From positions 91,374,230 to 91,438,229 of the forward strand of contig NC_031768.1 in NCBI RefSeq assembly GCF_001522545.3: DNA of 64,000 bases. The letters are read 5' to 3'. Positions 38,540-50,665 of the stretch are shown piece by piece. The position numbers and the translations under genes were made by a program. This DNA is from Parus major (Eukaryota > Chordata > Aves > Passeriformes > Paridae). The notes under the pieces were generated by a model, which had not been told where the DNA came from, did not search any database, and saw nothing but the letters and a program-made list of their open reading frames with translations. Numbering within the stretch: the stretch's first letter is position 1; each line of letters opens with the position of its first letter.

Positions 38540-38690
38540 CAGTGCCCCTCCCTGCCTCCCCTCCCTGCAGTTGCCCCCCTCCCATTGCCACCATCCCCCA
38601 GCTCTCCCAAATCTGGGCTTCCCACACCACCTCTGCAGTGCCCCTCCCTGCTCTGTGGCTTTCCTGCAGCCCCCTCTGCTCTCTGCTACT
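38540..38690 (-). other. C-rich patch with potential G-quadruplex on the minus strand
   Basis: Four C-runs of three or more, separated by loops of 1, 5 and 1 bases, span 38545-38565. Two more runs follow at 38574-38583. On the minus strand this fits the usual G3+N1-7 rule. The word cagtgcccctccctgc occurs twice, near 38540 and 38636. Confidence 0.5.
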
Positions 38691-39268
38691 TAAGGGCTTA
38701 ATTCCTGTTTGTGGAGGCTGCCAACGTTGCTGATGCATGCAGAGGTTTGTCAAAACCATCATTCAATTCCACAACGTTACAGGAAAACCTGCTGATTCCA
38801 TCAGGTGTAACTTGAGTCATATTTCAGATCCTGAATCCAAAGTACTTAAGGAATCATCCAGGCATTTTTTGTTTGTAAATTTAAATTAAAATCATTTGGT
38901 TAGTGGCTATGCCTGCTAGAACACTTTTTTTTTTTTCCCTACATATTTTAGTTTTAAGTATTTTGGGAGCAGAACCTTCAGAGATCTTGTAGTCCTGACT
39001 CTTGTCATTAGGGTCCTGTCACCTAGGCTAAACAAAGACATTATACTTTTGTTGTGTTTTACTGAGTGTGCGCGTTTGGGAGCTTTTTGTTGAAATGTTA
39101 AAATGTACAGGGTATGAATTAGGAATGGTTTCAGGAGCATGTGAGAAGGGAGTAATGAGCTGAGAGGAGCCAGGAGCCTGGAGGGGCTGTTGGATATGCT
39201 ACAAACTGATTTTCCTCTTGTGATTATGAGAAGACTCTACAGGACTATATATGTGGGGTAGCCTGTAT

Positions 39269-39330
39269 TTAAAAAAAAACAAAAACAAAACCAAAACAAA
39301 CCCCCAAAAAACCCCAAGAAAATGAAACCA
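39269..39330. repeat. A/C-rich low-complexity tract
   Basis: A-runs with interspersed C-runs (cccccaaaaaacccc). This is the same kind of low-complexity sequence as 30460-30620, but on the other strand. Confidence 0.7.
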
Positions 39331-40889
39331 ACAAACACATAAAATATACAAAATATTTACATAAAAAGTAACAATGGAAGAGGAGCCTGTGGTATGGATC
39401 AAAGAAGCAGCTGTTGAGGAGAGGAGAAGCGGGTGGAGAGAGACAGATGATTTCTTGGGTGCAGCATGTGGGGACAGGTGGGGAGGAGGAAAGCATGGAG
39501 AGTTTAAAAGTGGCAGCTCTCTCCTTCATCTGGGAAGTTATTTCTTATGCAGAGTGAATGTAACCCGCCAATGTGTCTTCCTGTTAGTGACACCCAGGAA
39601 ATGTTTTATGGATGAGGCTCCATCACCTGTTGGCATGAAAAGGAGAAGGCAGAGCCATCGGTGATGGATGATCACTTGGAAACTGCACTGTGTCCTCTAC
39701 ACCCTCTGCCTCTCTCTCCATGACTCTTTATCATGCATCATTGCAGTAGCATCCACCTGAGGCTGCCAGGAAACTCCCAGTTCCCAGCTTCTCTCCCTCT
39801 TAACTTCCCAGATGTTCTGATATACTTCCCCTCTTCTGAAACTGCTTTTCTAAGTCAGAGATGTTGTCACCTAAATGGATGAACCCTTAGCATTTCTGTA
39901 GGAGACAGTAAGAGAGAGAATTCTTCTCTGAAGACACTGTATAGGACATCTTGCATGTTAACCCTTCTTTACTCAGAGTGCATACTGCTATGAGTCAAGT
40001 GGCTTTGTGACATAGGGGAAAAGGAGCAGGATTTTGCAGCTTTACAGTTGTTTTATTTTGTATTGTAGTGGGTATGTGCTGCTGATTAGAAACCTTTGTG
40101 TTCAGTACTTTTGTTGGGGTTGGTTTGTTTTTGTTGAGTTTTTTTCCAAATTACCATTTTCCTTTGCATCTCTCTACTCACTACAAACTGCAGTTGCTAA
40201 TGCCATGGGAAATGACAGATAATTCCCAGAATGGCGACTGGAAAGCCTGTCTCAGAAACCAGATCATGATCACACACTAAGTAAGGAGAGACAGAGTTTC
40301 AGGGGTGGTTGGCCAATCCCCATGATGGTACTGGATTTCTGAGCAGACTGTTAATTCAAGGACTTGTCAGAAACCCATTTAATAAAAGTAATTTTACAGA
40401 TACATTTGAAAACCATAGATAGAGCCTAAATACTGGCTAATGCTTTAGTATGTCTGTTGTTGGATAGTGCAGCCTCAATTAAGCCTTCCCATTCAATTCC
40501 TGGCCATCAGGTGCTCCCTTCTGTGGATGCCAAGCCCGGTTTGCAGAAGCAGGTCTCTGACTGCGAGCTGTGTTATTGCCATGCCAACCCTTCCTCTCTT
40601 CCTGAGTCCCTGAGTCCCATCTTTGTTTCTGCTTCCTGCAGGAGGCCTTGTGTTAGCTCCACATTAATCAGTAGGCACTTCAGTGCATCACTTAATCTAA
40701 TCTAGGTGGTACCCATCTTTTCTACTTCTCTGTAATCAGGAGGGTTATTTCTGTGTGTGGGAGTCCCAGAAAAGCACAGTGCACTGCTGGTACACCCAGG
40801 GCTGTTTCAAACATACAATTCTGGCTCCTGCTATGGCGGCAATGGTAGCATAGCCAGGCACCTCCAAACTTTGTTTTTTTATCAGCCTC

Positions 40890-41660
40890 CTAAGGATTTT
40901 CGTCCCTAGTTTAAATCAGAGGAATTCAGACGATGCTGAGAGAATAGAGCTATGCCTGCACGGCATCTGAAGGCAGGCAGTATAATAACACGGGGCTGAC
41001 ACTGCCCTGAACCCCTGCCCGTCCGGCTTCCATTCCACACACAAATGTGCTCACACGGAGCGCACCCGGAGGTCTGGGAGCAGCGGGAGATGGATGGAGC
41101 ATCTCATCGCATCTCATCGCATCTCATCGCATGGCTGTGGCAGCGCCCCACCCGAGCTCCCGGAGCTGGGGACACGGGCTAATAAAGGATCCTCAGGAGC
41201 CACTCGCCTCCCCTGTGTGGATTTTGCCTCCTCCCCCTTCCTTCGCCTGAGTCTTTAGTTCTGAAAAGAATAATTTATCAAATCATTTTTATTCCGCTTT
41301 GGAGGAGGAAGAAGAAGGATGGTAGGGGGAAAAAAGGGCCCTTTGCTGTTTTAATTGCTTTGCGGCGTACTTGTGAGAGTGGAGCCGGGCTTATCAAAGC
41401 GGGCGCAGCTGAGTCCCTGCCTGTCGCTAATGAGAGCTGCCACGTGAGCAGCCCCTCCGATGGAGCAGATAGTGCCTCCAACATCCAGCAAGCTCATTTA
41501 AACAGGGAGCTGCAAACTTTAAACAACAGGCTGGGGGAGATGGTTCTATAAGGGCTTTGGAATCGAATCAGCGGGAGGGGGTATTTATGTTAAAAACCAA
41601 AACAATTTGAGACACGTTGCCTAGGATGCTGTTTGGTTTGATTATTTATTTTATTTCTTT
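40890..41660. promoter_or_regulatory. CpG-enriched block with TF-site words, candidate enhancer
   Basis: CpG is noticeably more frequent here than in most of the window, especially at 40980-41180 and 41360-41460. Visible words include a TCF/LEF-type atcaaag at 41393-41399, the E-box cacgtg at 41441-41446 and TAAT words (41352, 41428). Three exact 10-base repeats lie at 41101-41130. The sequence is otherwise unique with no credible coding frame. A distal enhancer or an unannotated promoter are both possible. No TATA or start-site evidence was weighed. Confidence 0.35.
41101..41130. repeat. Three exact 10-bp tandem repeats
   Basis: The unit atctcatcgc occurs three times without a mismatch and is followed by a partial at. 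Ten bases is close to one helical turn. Confidence 0.9.
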
Positions 41661-44309
41661 TTTTTTTTTTTATGATGATTCATTTCTGAGTCAGGTGTCA
41701 GGGTCTAAGAAAAAGGAGGTTATATTTTTCCCGTGACTGAATGACTCTCAAGGAACAAGCTGAATTCCTGGTGCTCATTCATTTTTCTTTGTGCCTGAAG
41801 GTGTCTTTTAAGAACAGAGCTGTGCACTGCAGTGACTCCAGCGTGCTGCCATGGAGTGCGGTGAGATCTGGCCACAGGGCTGTGAGCACTATAGTCCTGA
41901 GCCAGAGAGCTGCTAAAATTGGTGGTCACAGGGTCACAGGGTGCCAGCCACTCCTGTGGGAAGAGCTGCCAGGGTTTCCAGGTTGCTGTGCAAACTGCCT
42001 GGCTTTGCCCTGCTCAGTCAGGGCTCCCCTGCAGCCCCCAGGGCTCTCCTGCCACACACTGCCCAAGGTGCTCTGCAGCAGCACCAGAGCAATCCCAGCT
42101 GTCCACATCTGTCTGCCAAGCCCTCATATCAGGGCACAACTTCCTTTCACTTCCATTCAGTTTAGACCCTCTGTAAGACACGTTGTGAAAGGTAATCATT
42201 TATAGCAGCGTCGATGTTCTCATGTTGTATCACAACATCTCCAGTAATTTAGGGTTAGAATCCCCATACAGCTTTGCTATTCATTTGCACTTGTCCCTTT
42301 CAGGACATCAAGTAGCTGATCTTCATGTGTCTGTACCACTTTCAACACACATGCCACATCCTGAGCAGCATGCACTAGCACCAGTTATCCCTTTATTGAA
42401 TCAGATGTTGGATCAGGATCCTGTGGTCCTTTTTCCATTGATTTTATGATTTTTTTTTTATTTTTTTTTTAAATGATCCTGCTAATTTGAGTAGGAGTCT
42501 AATATAGCTCTAAATGAACTGTATCCTAGGCTGGTACCCATCAATGAGGTGACTTATCCCCAGCACTGGGTTCAGCTCAGAGATAGAAATAAAGGAAACC
42601 TAGGCTGTGAAGGAGGAGATTAATATCTCATACCTTTTTCAATAAATTTGATCATGTCTCTTCTGGCTGTCATCACACTTAGGTTTCAAATTTTTAATTA
42701 AAAACTCCATAGCTGAAATTACTGTAATACAGTAAAAATGAGGACTGAATTCTGCCTATTTGTCAGTTTCCTCATATGGAGAAACAATGTCGCCTCTTTT
42801 AAATATCAAACGTGAATAAAATATGCTGGGTTTTTCTTTTTTCAATCTTAACTTTAAAAAATAGTTTCATAAAAAGCTCTCTTGAAAGCAATGATGGGAC
42901 AATCTATTATTAAAAGAAACAAATCAATATTAATGCAATTTGATGGCTGAGATTTGCTTGAGTAGTATTTTATATTCATGTGTATGCTGTTAACTCTGCC
43001 TTATTAGATATGTGCAACATGGGTGAGTTAAGGTTGCTGTGGGAACCATCATTTTTTAAATTTCCTGGCTTTAACGCAGGTAAAGTAAAACCAAGCTACC
43101 TTGCATTAATATCATGTAATTTCTTTGATTGAGGAAAGAGTGTTGGAGTATTTTCTTGTCTGTGTCCCTGCATTCAATTGCATGTTCAACCAAAATGAGT
43201 TTGATTCCTAGCCCCACACTAAAGAATTGGAACAGTAGAACTGGAGCTTGCTTTCACAAAAGAAAAACAGCTCCAAATGGCACCACAGTCCACAGACTTT
43301 AAAGCTTTTCCCATCATATACTGTTTTCCAGATGCCTGTGTGTGGCCTGTGACAGTGGCATGCACACCCATCCTCTCATGCAGCAGGAACCTGAGGGTAG
43401 AAATGGATTTAGGGTCTGGGATTTAGTACCTTAGGCAAGCCTTCTTCTCTGATGTGACCCTTCCAAATGCACAGGGGTACATAAGAAAAGGCTGAAATGA
43501 CCAAATCATATGTGGGATAATTCCACAAATTCTCCTAGTTCTGTCTCTCTGCCCTTCTTCTTCCTTCTTGATGTGTTCTGATATGCCAAGCACATCACAA
43601 AGTCAGTGAGATGCTGGTATGAGATTTTGCCATGATCCTTGCAGTTCAAATATGTTTTCCTTCTACTGTGCCTACTCCTAAGCATCAGGCAGCTTGATAA
43701 TGTCCACCTCTTCTTCAGAATGAGAGAAATTGGAGTTACTAAATATGAGCAACTTACAGCACAAATGCCTGCAGCCACATTGGCTGTGGGCTCTTTACAG
43801 TCAGTGGAGAGATAGCCAGGATTAGGAAATGGTTTATCTGATGTTTCCACAATAGAAGGTGATGATATCCAGGCTTTGGAAGTCCATAGGAAGCATTAGG
43901 AGTGTGGGCTAACTGAAGTGGAGCCTCCTGCATTAAACATGACCAAATTTATCCCTAATATATCTACAAGTAAGTAGCAGTAATATGCAAAGACATCCAG
44001 CCAAGACTAAAACAACCTAACTGTATGCTAGGCTAGTGTATTGCTTGGCTACTTAACCCTGGAGAGGAAAAAGCCTCCATGAGCATAGCTGGGGTGTTCT
44101 GCTATGAAAAAACTGCTTCTGGTATGAAAACTGGCTCACAGATCTTGGCAAAGCTCTTCTTTATGCCATAGAGACATAGCCTCAGACTCATCTCTTTTGC
44201 AACAATCTGTGTTTCAGAAAGACACCTTCAGGCCAATCACTCTCATCCTTTCTGTCTAGGGAAGAAATTTCCTTGGGATGGAAGTAGTTAATAAAAGTTA
44301 AGTCTTCTA
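41661..44309. other. Ordinary non-coding stretch with an AT-rich block at 42640-43150
   Basis: The 154-codon frame at 41741-42205 is the longest in this part. It lies in GC-richer sequence where frames on both strands and in other phases are also open, and no known motif is seen. The sub-block 42640-43150 is AT-rich and repeat-free, with a 17-base palindrome at 42719-42735 and a weak recursive-splice-like junction at 43079/43080. Confidence 0.45.
42719..42735. repeat. 17-base near-perfect palindrome
   Basis: ttactgta and tacagtaa flank a single central a. This could be a dimeric binding site or chance in AT-rich DNA. Confidence 0.6.
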
Positions 44310-44570
44310 GTAAGGGGACAGAAAAAAATACCATGTGACTGAGATGGCCAATTAGACATTATGAATATTCAGAACTCTCTAATCGAATGAAAGCTCATTA
44401 CAAACACCCAAACTGAAATTTGCCCATGTAAAATATTCATTGAACAATTTTGCATAAATAAATAATAAACAATAATAAATGCATAAAAGTTTGTTCATAG
44501 ACCATCTATCAGCAGGGGGAAAAAAAAAGACAGAATCTGCTAAATAAATTGTATGTAATGAGCAATCTGC
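44310..44570. other. AT-rich repeat-free block, candidate conserved non-coding element
   Basis: Visible words include ccaattag (44348), an octamer-like ttttgcat (about 44447), forkhead-like ataaacaa (about 44465) and SOX-like acaat. There is no repeat or gene signal. It is a candidate enhancer by texture only. Confidence 0.3.
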
Positions 44571-47500
44571 CCACTGCTTGTTTTGAGCTCTCCCATGGTA
44601 GGTCTGCTGTGGAGATCTGACACGAGCATCTCTCTTCTGGGAAGGATGTGAAATAGGGCTGTTTGGAATAGATAAAAACACCAAGGTACCCCGATGTTAA
44701 GGGAGCAGGGTGTCTAAGATTGGGACTTAGCTTATCACAGATGTAACAGGATCTGAGAGTTCTGAACATGTGAGCTGAAGAAAATGACTGGATTTGAAGA
44801 AGATTCAAACCAATTTCCATTTAAGTGTAAGGGCACTTCTGTTTAAGAGCTTCCTTGCGTGTCCAGCCAACCAAGGTTTACAAAACCCCTCCTGATACAA
44901 AGTATGTGTTCAGTTTCACAAGACACTGTAGGGTGATGCAGAAGGAGAACAAAGTTAAAACTACAGTGTCTGTGTGTGTGTATGAGGTGCAAGGGAATGC
45001 ATTTTTCTGGACACATGCAAACAGGCTGTACACAAACAGAAAAAGGTCAGAACTGTCCCAGAGCTGCATATGGAATAACTGCAAATGACTGCATATGCTT
45101 TGCCTACCTGCTTGGTTAACAGTGTTGTGGAAAGGGACTGGGAGAGAAATCAAAGGACTGCTTCAATAAAATGTGAAAACCAAAATCCACAGTTGTTAGG
45201 ACAGAGATACCAGGCAAGAGTACTCAAGCTGTGATTGGAGATGGTTGCGAGTGAAAAGGTTTTATGCCTCATCCAGTCTCAAATCACACTGTGTTGGGGC
45301 CCATCTGGGGAGAATTTGGCCCTTAGGAATTTGTCTGTGAGACAGCCTGACCTATTAAGTGTGAGCTGTTCCTCTGGGTAGGAACCAACATTTTGTGGTT
45401 TGTTTGCACTGACAGTAGCAGAAAAGCAACCCATTCTCCAGCTATGCCCAATAATAAGAGCCATGAATGGCACATTCGTGGGGACATGGTATTTGCCTCC
45501 TGGCAGGGGAGAAGGAGCATGAGAAGTCAGGTTGCTCCCTACTTCCATTCTGTAAAAATCATCACTTACCCATGGTAAACCTTTGAACACCCCACTTCAC
45601 CCACATAATAATTACCTGACAAGTATCCCAAGTATCCACCTACACAGAAAATTACATGGCAACTTTCCTGTAACTACGTGATGGTTACCTGGTCCTGTAT
45701 GCTGCCAGATAATTAGAATCTGAAAGAGTTTTGTAAAGGTTAATTTATGTGAGACTGATCACACCTTTTTTTCTTACCCTGAGCTCAGGACTTCCACTTC
45801 CAAATATGAGACTTGTGCTCTTCTCTGGGTGTCACCACTTCACCCTTGGGAGGTGTTGGATGTCTCTGTAGATCAGGGTAGAGAAGGCAGCTGGGGCTGG
45901 TGGGCTTTTGTCTGTTGTCAACCCCCCTGTGCCCCATCCCCAGAAGATTAATGTGTGATTCTGTTACAACCACAGGAGTCTAATAGGAGGCTCCCTAACA
46001 GCTGTGGTCCCCAGGAGTTCAGTTTAGAGCTGCACAGGCCCCTGCAATTCTCCCTGGAGGACTAACCACAGTAACCTCCCCTCCCTGACAGAGGTAATCA
46101 CTGCTCTCTGCTGACCAGACAGTATGGGGGAATTAACATCGGAAAAGAAAAGAGAAAAACAAAAACAGACTTAATCCTTATGCCTCCCTTCTCACCCACC
46201 AGTGAAATCTCACATGGGGATTTTCTATTAAAGGGGGTAATCATGTGTGTTCCAGTCTAGAGTCTGAGCATTCCTAGCTGGATTGTGCTCTGTTAGAAAG
46301 AATCTCTCTTTTTCTAGCTGGTTGCAAATCCCTACCTTGTTATCACAAGACAGTTAACTATCTAATCACACAGTTTTATTGCATGCTTAGCCCTGAAACA
46401 CACCACTCTGCCAGATGCTATAGCAGACTGTATTAGGGAAATAATAACAAGGCAATTCAGAAGGCTTGTCTCATAGCTGCTGGGTAATTTAGTGACCAGG
46501 CTGTTCTGTAATTTTGTTGTCACTGTAGCTCCATGGGTTTGGCTGGGAAGAACTGTGTCAGCAAGTGCTGTTTGCTGTGACAGACTGCACGTTGTAGAGC
46601 AGCATCACATGGGAAGAGCTGGTACATGTGACAATTAGGGGAGTCTGCCTGTTTCTGTTTCTGGTTAAGTCAGGGTGGACCTGTGCAAGGTGACTCGTAC
46701 TTCCTGACTGGTTCATTGGAAAAACCAAACACAAAAATGGCAGCAGAAGCTTATTCTTCTCCTTACTCTCTGAAATTGGTCTCTTCAGGGGAGGGACTCA
46801 AGATGAAAAGTGTGAGGATGGTAAAAAGCATGGGATGGGAACTGTTTATCTGGGCAGGGCAAAAATTTACCCCCTGGGGCTCCGGATGATTAACGCTTCT
46901 GCAAGTTCCAGGATTTGTTGAAAAGACAAAGACAGAGAATATATTAAACCATCTGTTTCCCTTTTGCAGTACACTGTGGGGCTGGAACAGAGATTACAAG
47001 GTGTCTCTTTGTTCATCACTCCTACCTAACCATGAGAGATGGGAGATTGAGTATTTTCAAGCGACATTTAAAGACAAGTGACATTCAGCAGGAGCCTCAG
47101 TAAATTCATATTTATTAGCAAAGGAGGTATAGCAGTGTGGAAGAGATGTGCAAGCAAGATATTTTCATTCCATCAGTCCTTGTCTTTGTGCTCTGTGCCT
47201 CAGCATGAGCTCAGACATGGCCATCAGCTATCTCAGTCTGTCTGGACAGGGTTTAGGTTTGAAACATCCCTCTTCTCCTCTCAACCAAGACTGATTCCTT
47301 CTCTCTCAGTAGCAGCACAGCACAGACAAAGCCTGAGCAATACTGTAAGGCACCCGAAGGTGAGGATGGTAAATGGAGTGTTCAGGCTCAGGGGTGAGCT
47401 GGAGTCTTCAGCCAGCATGATGGTATTAGTGTGCCTCCTGGGGACCTGTGCAAATGGAATGCAGGAGAGACATTCACGTAGGAAGAGCCAGGAAGCAAAA

Positions 47501-48889
47501 TGTGTCTATGATAACGTGACAGCAAACCCAAATTTGTGAGAGGATGTGTGCATGTGGTGGTATACGAGGGTGTGGGACTGGACAGCTGTGTGGGGAAGTA
47601 GGTGTAAGTGATGCAGGCATGGAATGTAAATTTGATCCTGTGCAGGGACACAGAGGCTGTACAAATCCTGTGTTTCTTCCCTGGAGCCCAGGAGTTAATC
47701 TAAAAAGGCCTATACTTATGGGAGCTGGGGCAAATGTAGGTAAGTGGGTACCCACCCACTGCAGCCTGGTCCTGGCATGAGATGGAGGTAGCATTGAGAA
47801 AAGATGTGGGTGCTGCTAAGGGCTCATCAATCCCAGTGACTCCTGAGGGTTTGGTTTTTTCCATCTCTGAGGTTTAGCAACAGTGAAGGAGGGGGGCATT
47901 GTTCTGGAGACTGTTGTTCATCACGAACTGTTCCATTGCACAGTGCAAAGGAACACAAAGCAGCCATACATGTGAGGTGCATATTGAAAACAAAACCAAT
48001 GGCATCAGCTGGGACCTTTGACCAAAGAGACTGTTAGGAAGAATTTTATTCAGCCAGGTAGATGGGAATGGCTTTATTAAAGATGTGAAGAGGGCTTGAG
48101 CTGCCTGGGTAAATCCATTTCACTGAGAACTGAGGTCGATGGCATAACTCCCCCTCACTCTCCTGTGATTCATGAGGGAAAGCTGAGCTCTAATGCCTTT
48201 TATGAAAGATGGTGGTTGTTTGCTTAAAAAGAGTTATGTGGGCCTGTTCTGGCCTCTCTGATATCTCACCTTCTTGTGGGATGTGCACTGGACAGCCTCC
48301 TCTCATGGGCTAAGGCTTTTTTTTCCTCTCATATGAGCTGATTGATCAAACCTAGGAACAAAAAATGCCAACCCACTTTTACAGAGGTCACCAGCCCAGG
48401 AAGCAGCACACAGCAGTCAGCAGAGGCTCAGGCCTCAGGGTGAGCAGAAGGCAGAAAAAAAAAACAAACCACAGGGGGATATGTTCAAAGTGACTACAAA
48501 TACAAGGAACCATTCCCTCAGCTTTATGAGCAGCCCTGAAAGAAGAATCTGCTTTGCAGGACCTAATCTTCTCCTAAGATTACTATAAGGGCTATTGCTT
48601 AGGTGCATTTTTACCTCTCCATTTTCACATTTTATTTTTTTTTTTCATCTGGACAAGAGAAAGTAAAGGCATCAGAGCAGAGCTCCAACATTGTCCAGGT
48701 GTCAGATGAGGAGTATGTGTGTTCAAAGGGGCTTGGATCTTAAAGGTACATACTGTATGCACTGGGAAGAATGGAGATAGCAAGAGGAAAGCTCCCACTT
48801 TTCACAAAGGATATTAACTGCCTGATTGTTATGTATAAACTAGAGGAGAAGTACAAGAACGAAGGGGTGGCAATTAGGAGGCTGTTTGG

Positions 48890-49058
48890 CATTTGAGAGA
48901 TGAAGGTTCAATTTCCTGCTGTCAGATACAGCCTGTGGGATGTGGGATAGGTCATTTAGTCCTCTCTGCTGGCCAAGTTCACCACTGAGATACAGCAATG
49001 GCATCTGCCTTACAGGAGCATTAAGAATGCAAATACTCTACCACAAGGCACTGAGATA
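48890..49058 (+). mobile_element. MIR-like SINE remnant, nearly full length
   Basis: Collinear with the MIR consensus: ggttcaatttcctgct (B-box side, for ggttcgaatcccagct), then ggataggtcatttagtcctctctg (for gggcaagtcacttaacctctctg), then ctgccttacaggagcattaagaatgcaaatac (for the ctacctcatagggttgttgtgaggattaaat region), then aaggcactgagat. This is the best preserved MIR-like copy in the window. Confidence 0.65.
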
Positions 49059-50534
49059 TCACAGAAACTATGCAAGAAAACACAAGTACCTAAAATGTAA
49101 TATGTCTATAACTCACTGCATCAGTGTCAGGTCTAGCTACTAAAGTGTGGGCACTTAAACAGGAGCTGTTTCTTGCTCAGTGCTTTGACAGTGCCTAGCA
49201 AATTACAGACTGTTCTCTGTTGGTTCCTCAGTGTTACCACATTCTTAAATAATCATTCACTGAAATTCCTCTGGTAAAAGTGAATGAGCTTGGATTTCTC
49301 TACTCCTGCTGCCAGGACACAGTTCAGACTACTTTGTGAAGTGCCCCTTAGGGGGGCAATGGAGCACAAATTCTATGCACGCACATGCACAGAGTTAAGG
49401 AATTCACACTTTTTTATTGTGAGACTGCTGCTTGAAGCTGAAATGAGGTGGTATGTCACCATGCCACTTTTTTATTGTGGAGATAACTATGCTTTTACTT
49501 TTGGAGGAAACAGCTCTGTTCAGAGAGCTCTGATGATCTCAGCAAGTGCTGCCACTACTGCTGAGTTTCTGCAATCACCCACTGATTTAGGCGATGTTTC
49601 TTTGCTGGAAAACACAGTACAACCTATCAGCTGGTTGGCCCCATCTTCTTCTGGTGACACCTTTTGCATCATGACTCCCAGTGAGCTCAGCAAGAGAGGG
49701 GCTGCCTGATGGGCAAGTCAGTGGAAAGTCGTCTTCTGGACAGGAGCAGCTGCTTCATCACAGCAACATGGGCACAGCTGGGGATGTATTGCAGCTCCCT
49801 GCATGTTTCAAGGCCATGTGGTGCTCTCTCAGGATTTAGGAGGCTGCTGGAGTCATGGAGAGATAAGAACATGTAGTGTTCTCTCGGCCTGTCCCCTGCT
49901 CCCTCCACCTGTGCCCCCTGTGCTTTCTTTCAGTGGTGCTGCCACTTGTATGCACATATTTTGAACCTCCTGCCCCTTTCCCTTTGAAGTCCTGCATCAC
50001 AGGACCAATCTGTCACATAAATGTGGATCCAATATGAGGTGATATAGAGATCTGTCTTCATATCCAAAATGAGAATAGGTACACTCATAAAAACATTGTG
50101 CCATCATCATTGTACCCTCTGGTCTGAGTTTGGGATGAGCAAGCTGTGACAATGCCTCAAGGTAGGAGCTGGTTGTGCTGCTGGATGGTCAGGATAGAGA
50201 ATTTTAAATCCCTGTTAGCATGCAGAGATCTAATAGGGAAAGTTTGGGAAGAATAAGATGAATTTACCCGGTCCTTTTATCACACCAACAGTCACTTCTG
50301 TAAGTTTTTGTTTTATTCATATCTTGAAAATTCTCATATGAGAGTAGCACAGAAAGCAAAGAGTTTCAATATTTGCTCTACTTCTCCCAGGAAACAGTGA
50401 GTTCCACATGCTAGTAAGTATGCACACTATGACGTACATGTGCAATTAATGCAACTACATTGAGTTGCTTCCTCATTTCTTCTATTTTGGGTCATTGGAC
50501 AGCCGCATGTGATTCACGCTTCAGATGCTAGAGG

Positions 50535-50665
50535 TAGTCCTCATTTTTAAGTGGAAATGGCAAAGCACAAATAGCATGTCCCTAGCAGCTTAGCAATAGA
50601 GAGGGACAGTATTCCCTTCTCAGATATCAGAGTATTTAAGACTGCTTCCCTGTTATGCACCTGCA
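50535..50665 (-). mobile_element. Possible MIR-like remnant
   Basis: The words tcctcatttttaagtggaaatggcaaagcaca and cagtattcccttctcagatatcaga fall in the order expected for a reverse-orientation MIR, but the middle is poorly matched. Confidence 0.3.

Larger units (their letters stand above)
36421..40889. other. Ordinary non-coding stretch
   Basis: It holds a GC-richer patch with a perfect 9-bp hairpin (37516-37539), C/T-rich sequence at 37940-38100, a C-rich patch (38540-38690) and an A-rich low-complexity tract (39269-39330). Frames here (up to about 104 codons) overlap on both strands and look like products of base composition. Confidence 0.5.

Noticed and set aside
41741..42205. 154-codon plus-strand open frame
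   Set aside because: GC-rich context in which several frames on both strands are open. There is no known motif and no flanking exon signals.
47078..47539. 153-codon plus-strand open frame
   Set aside because: Matches no protein family I recognise and overlaps a minus-strand frame. Its length is within chance for 64 kb.
49284..49709. 141-codon plus-strand open frame
   Set aside because: No recognisable domain, and it begins and ends without exon-like borders.
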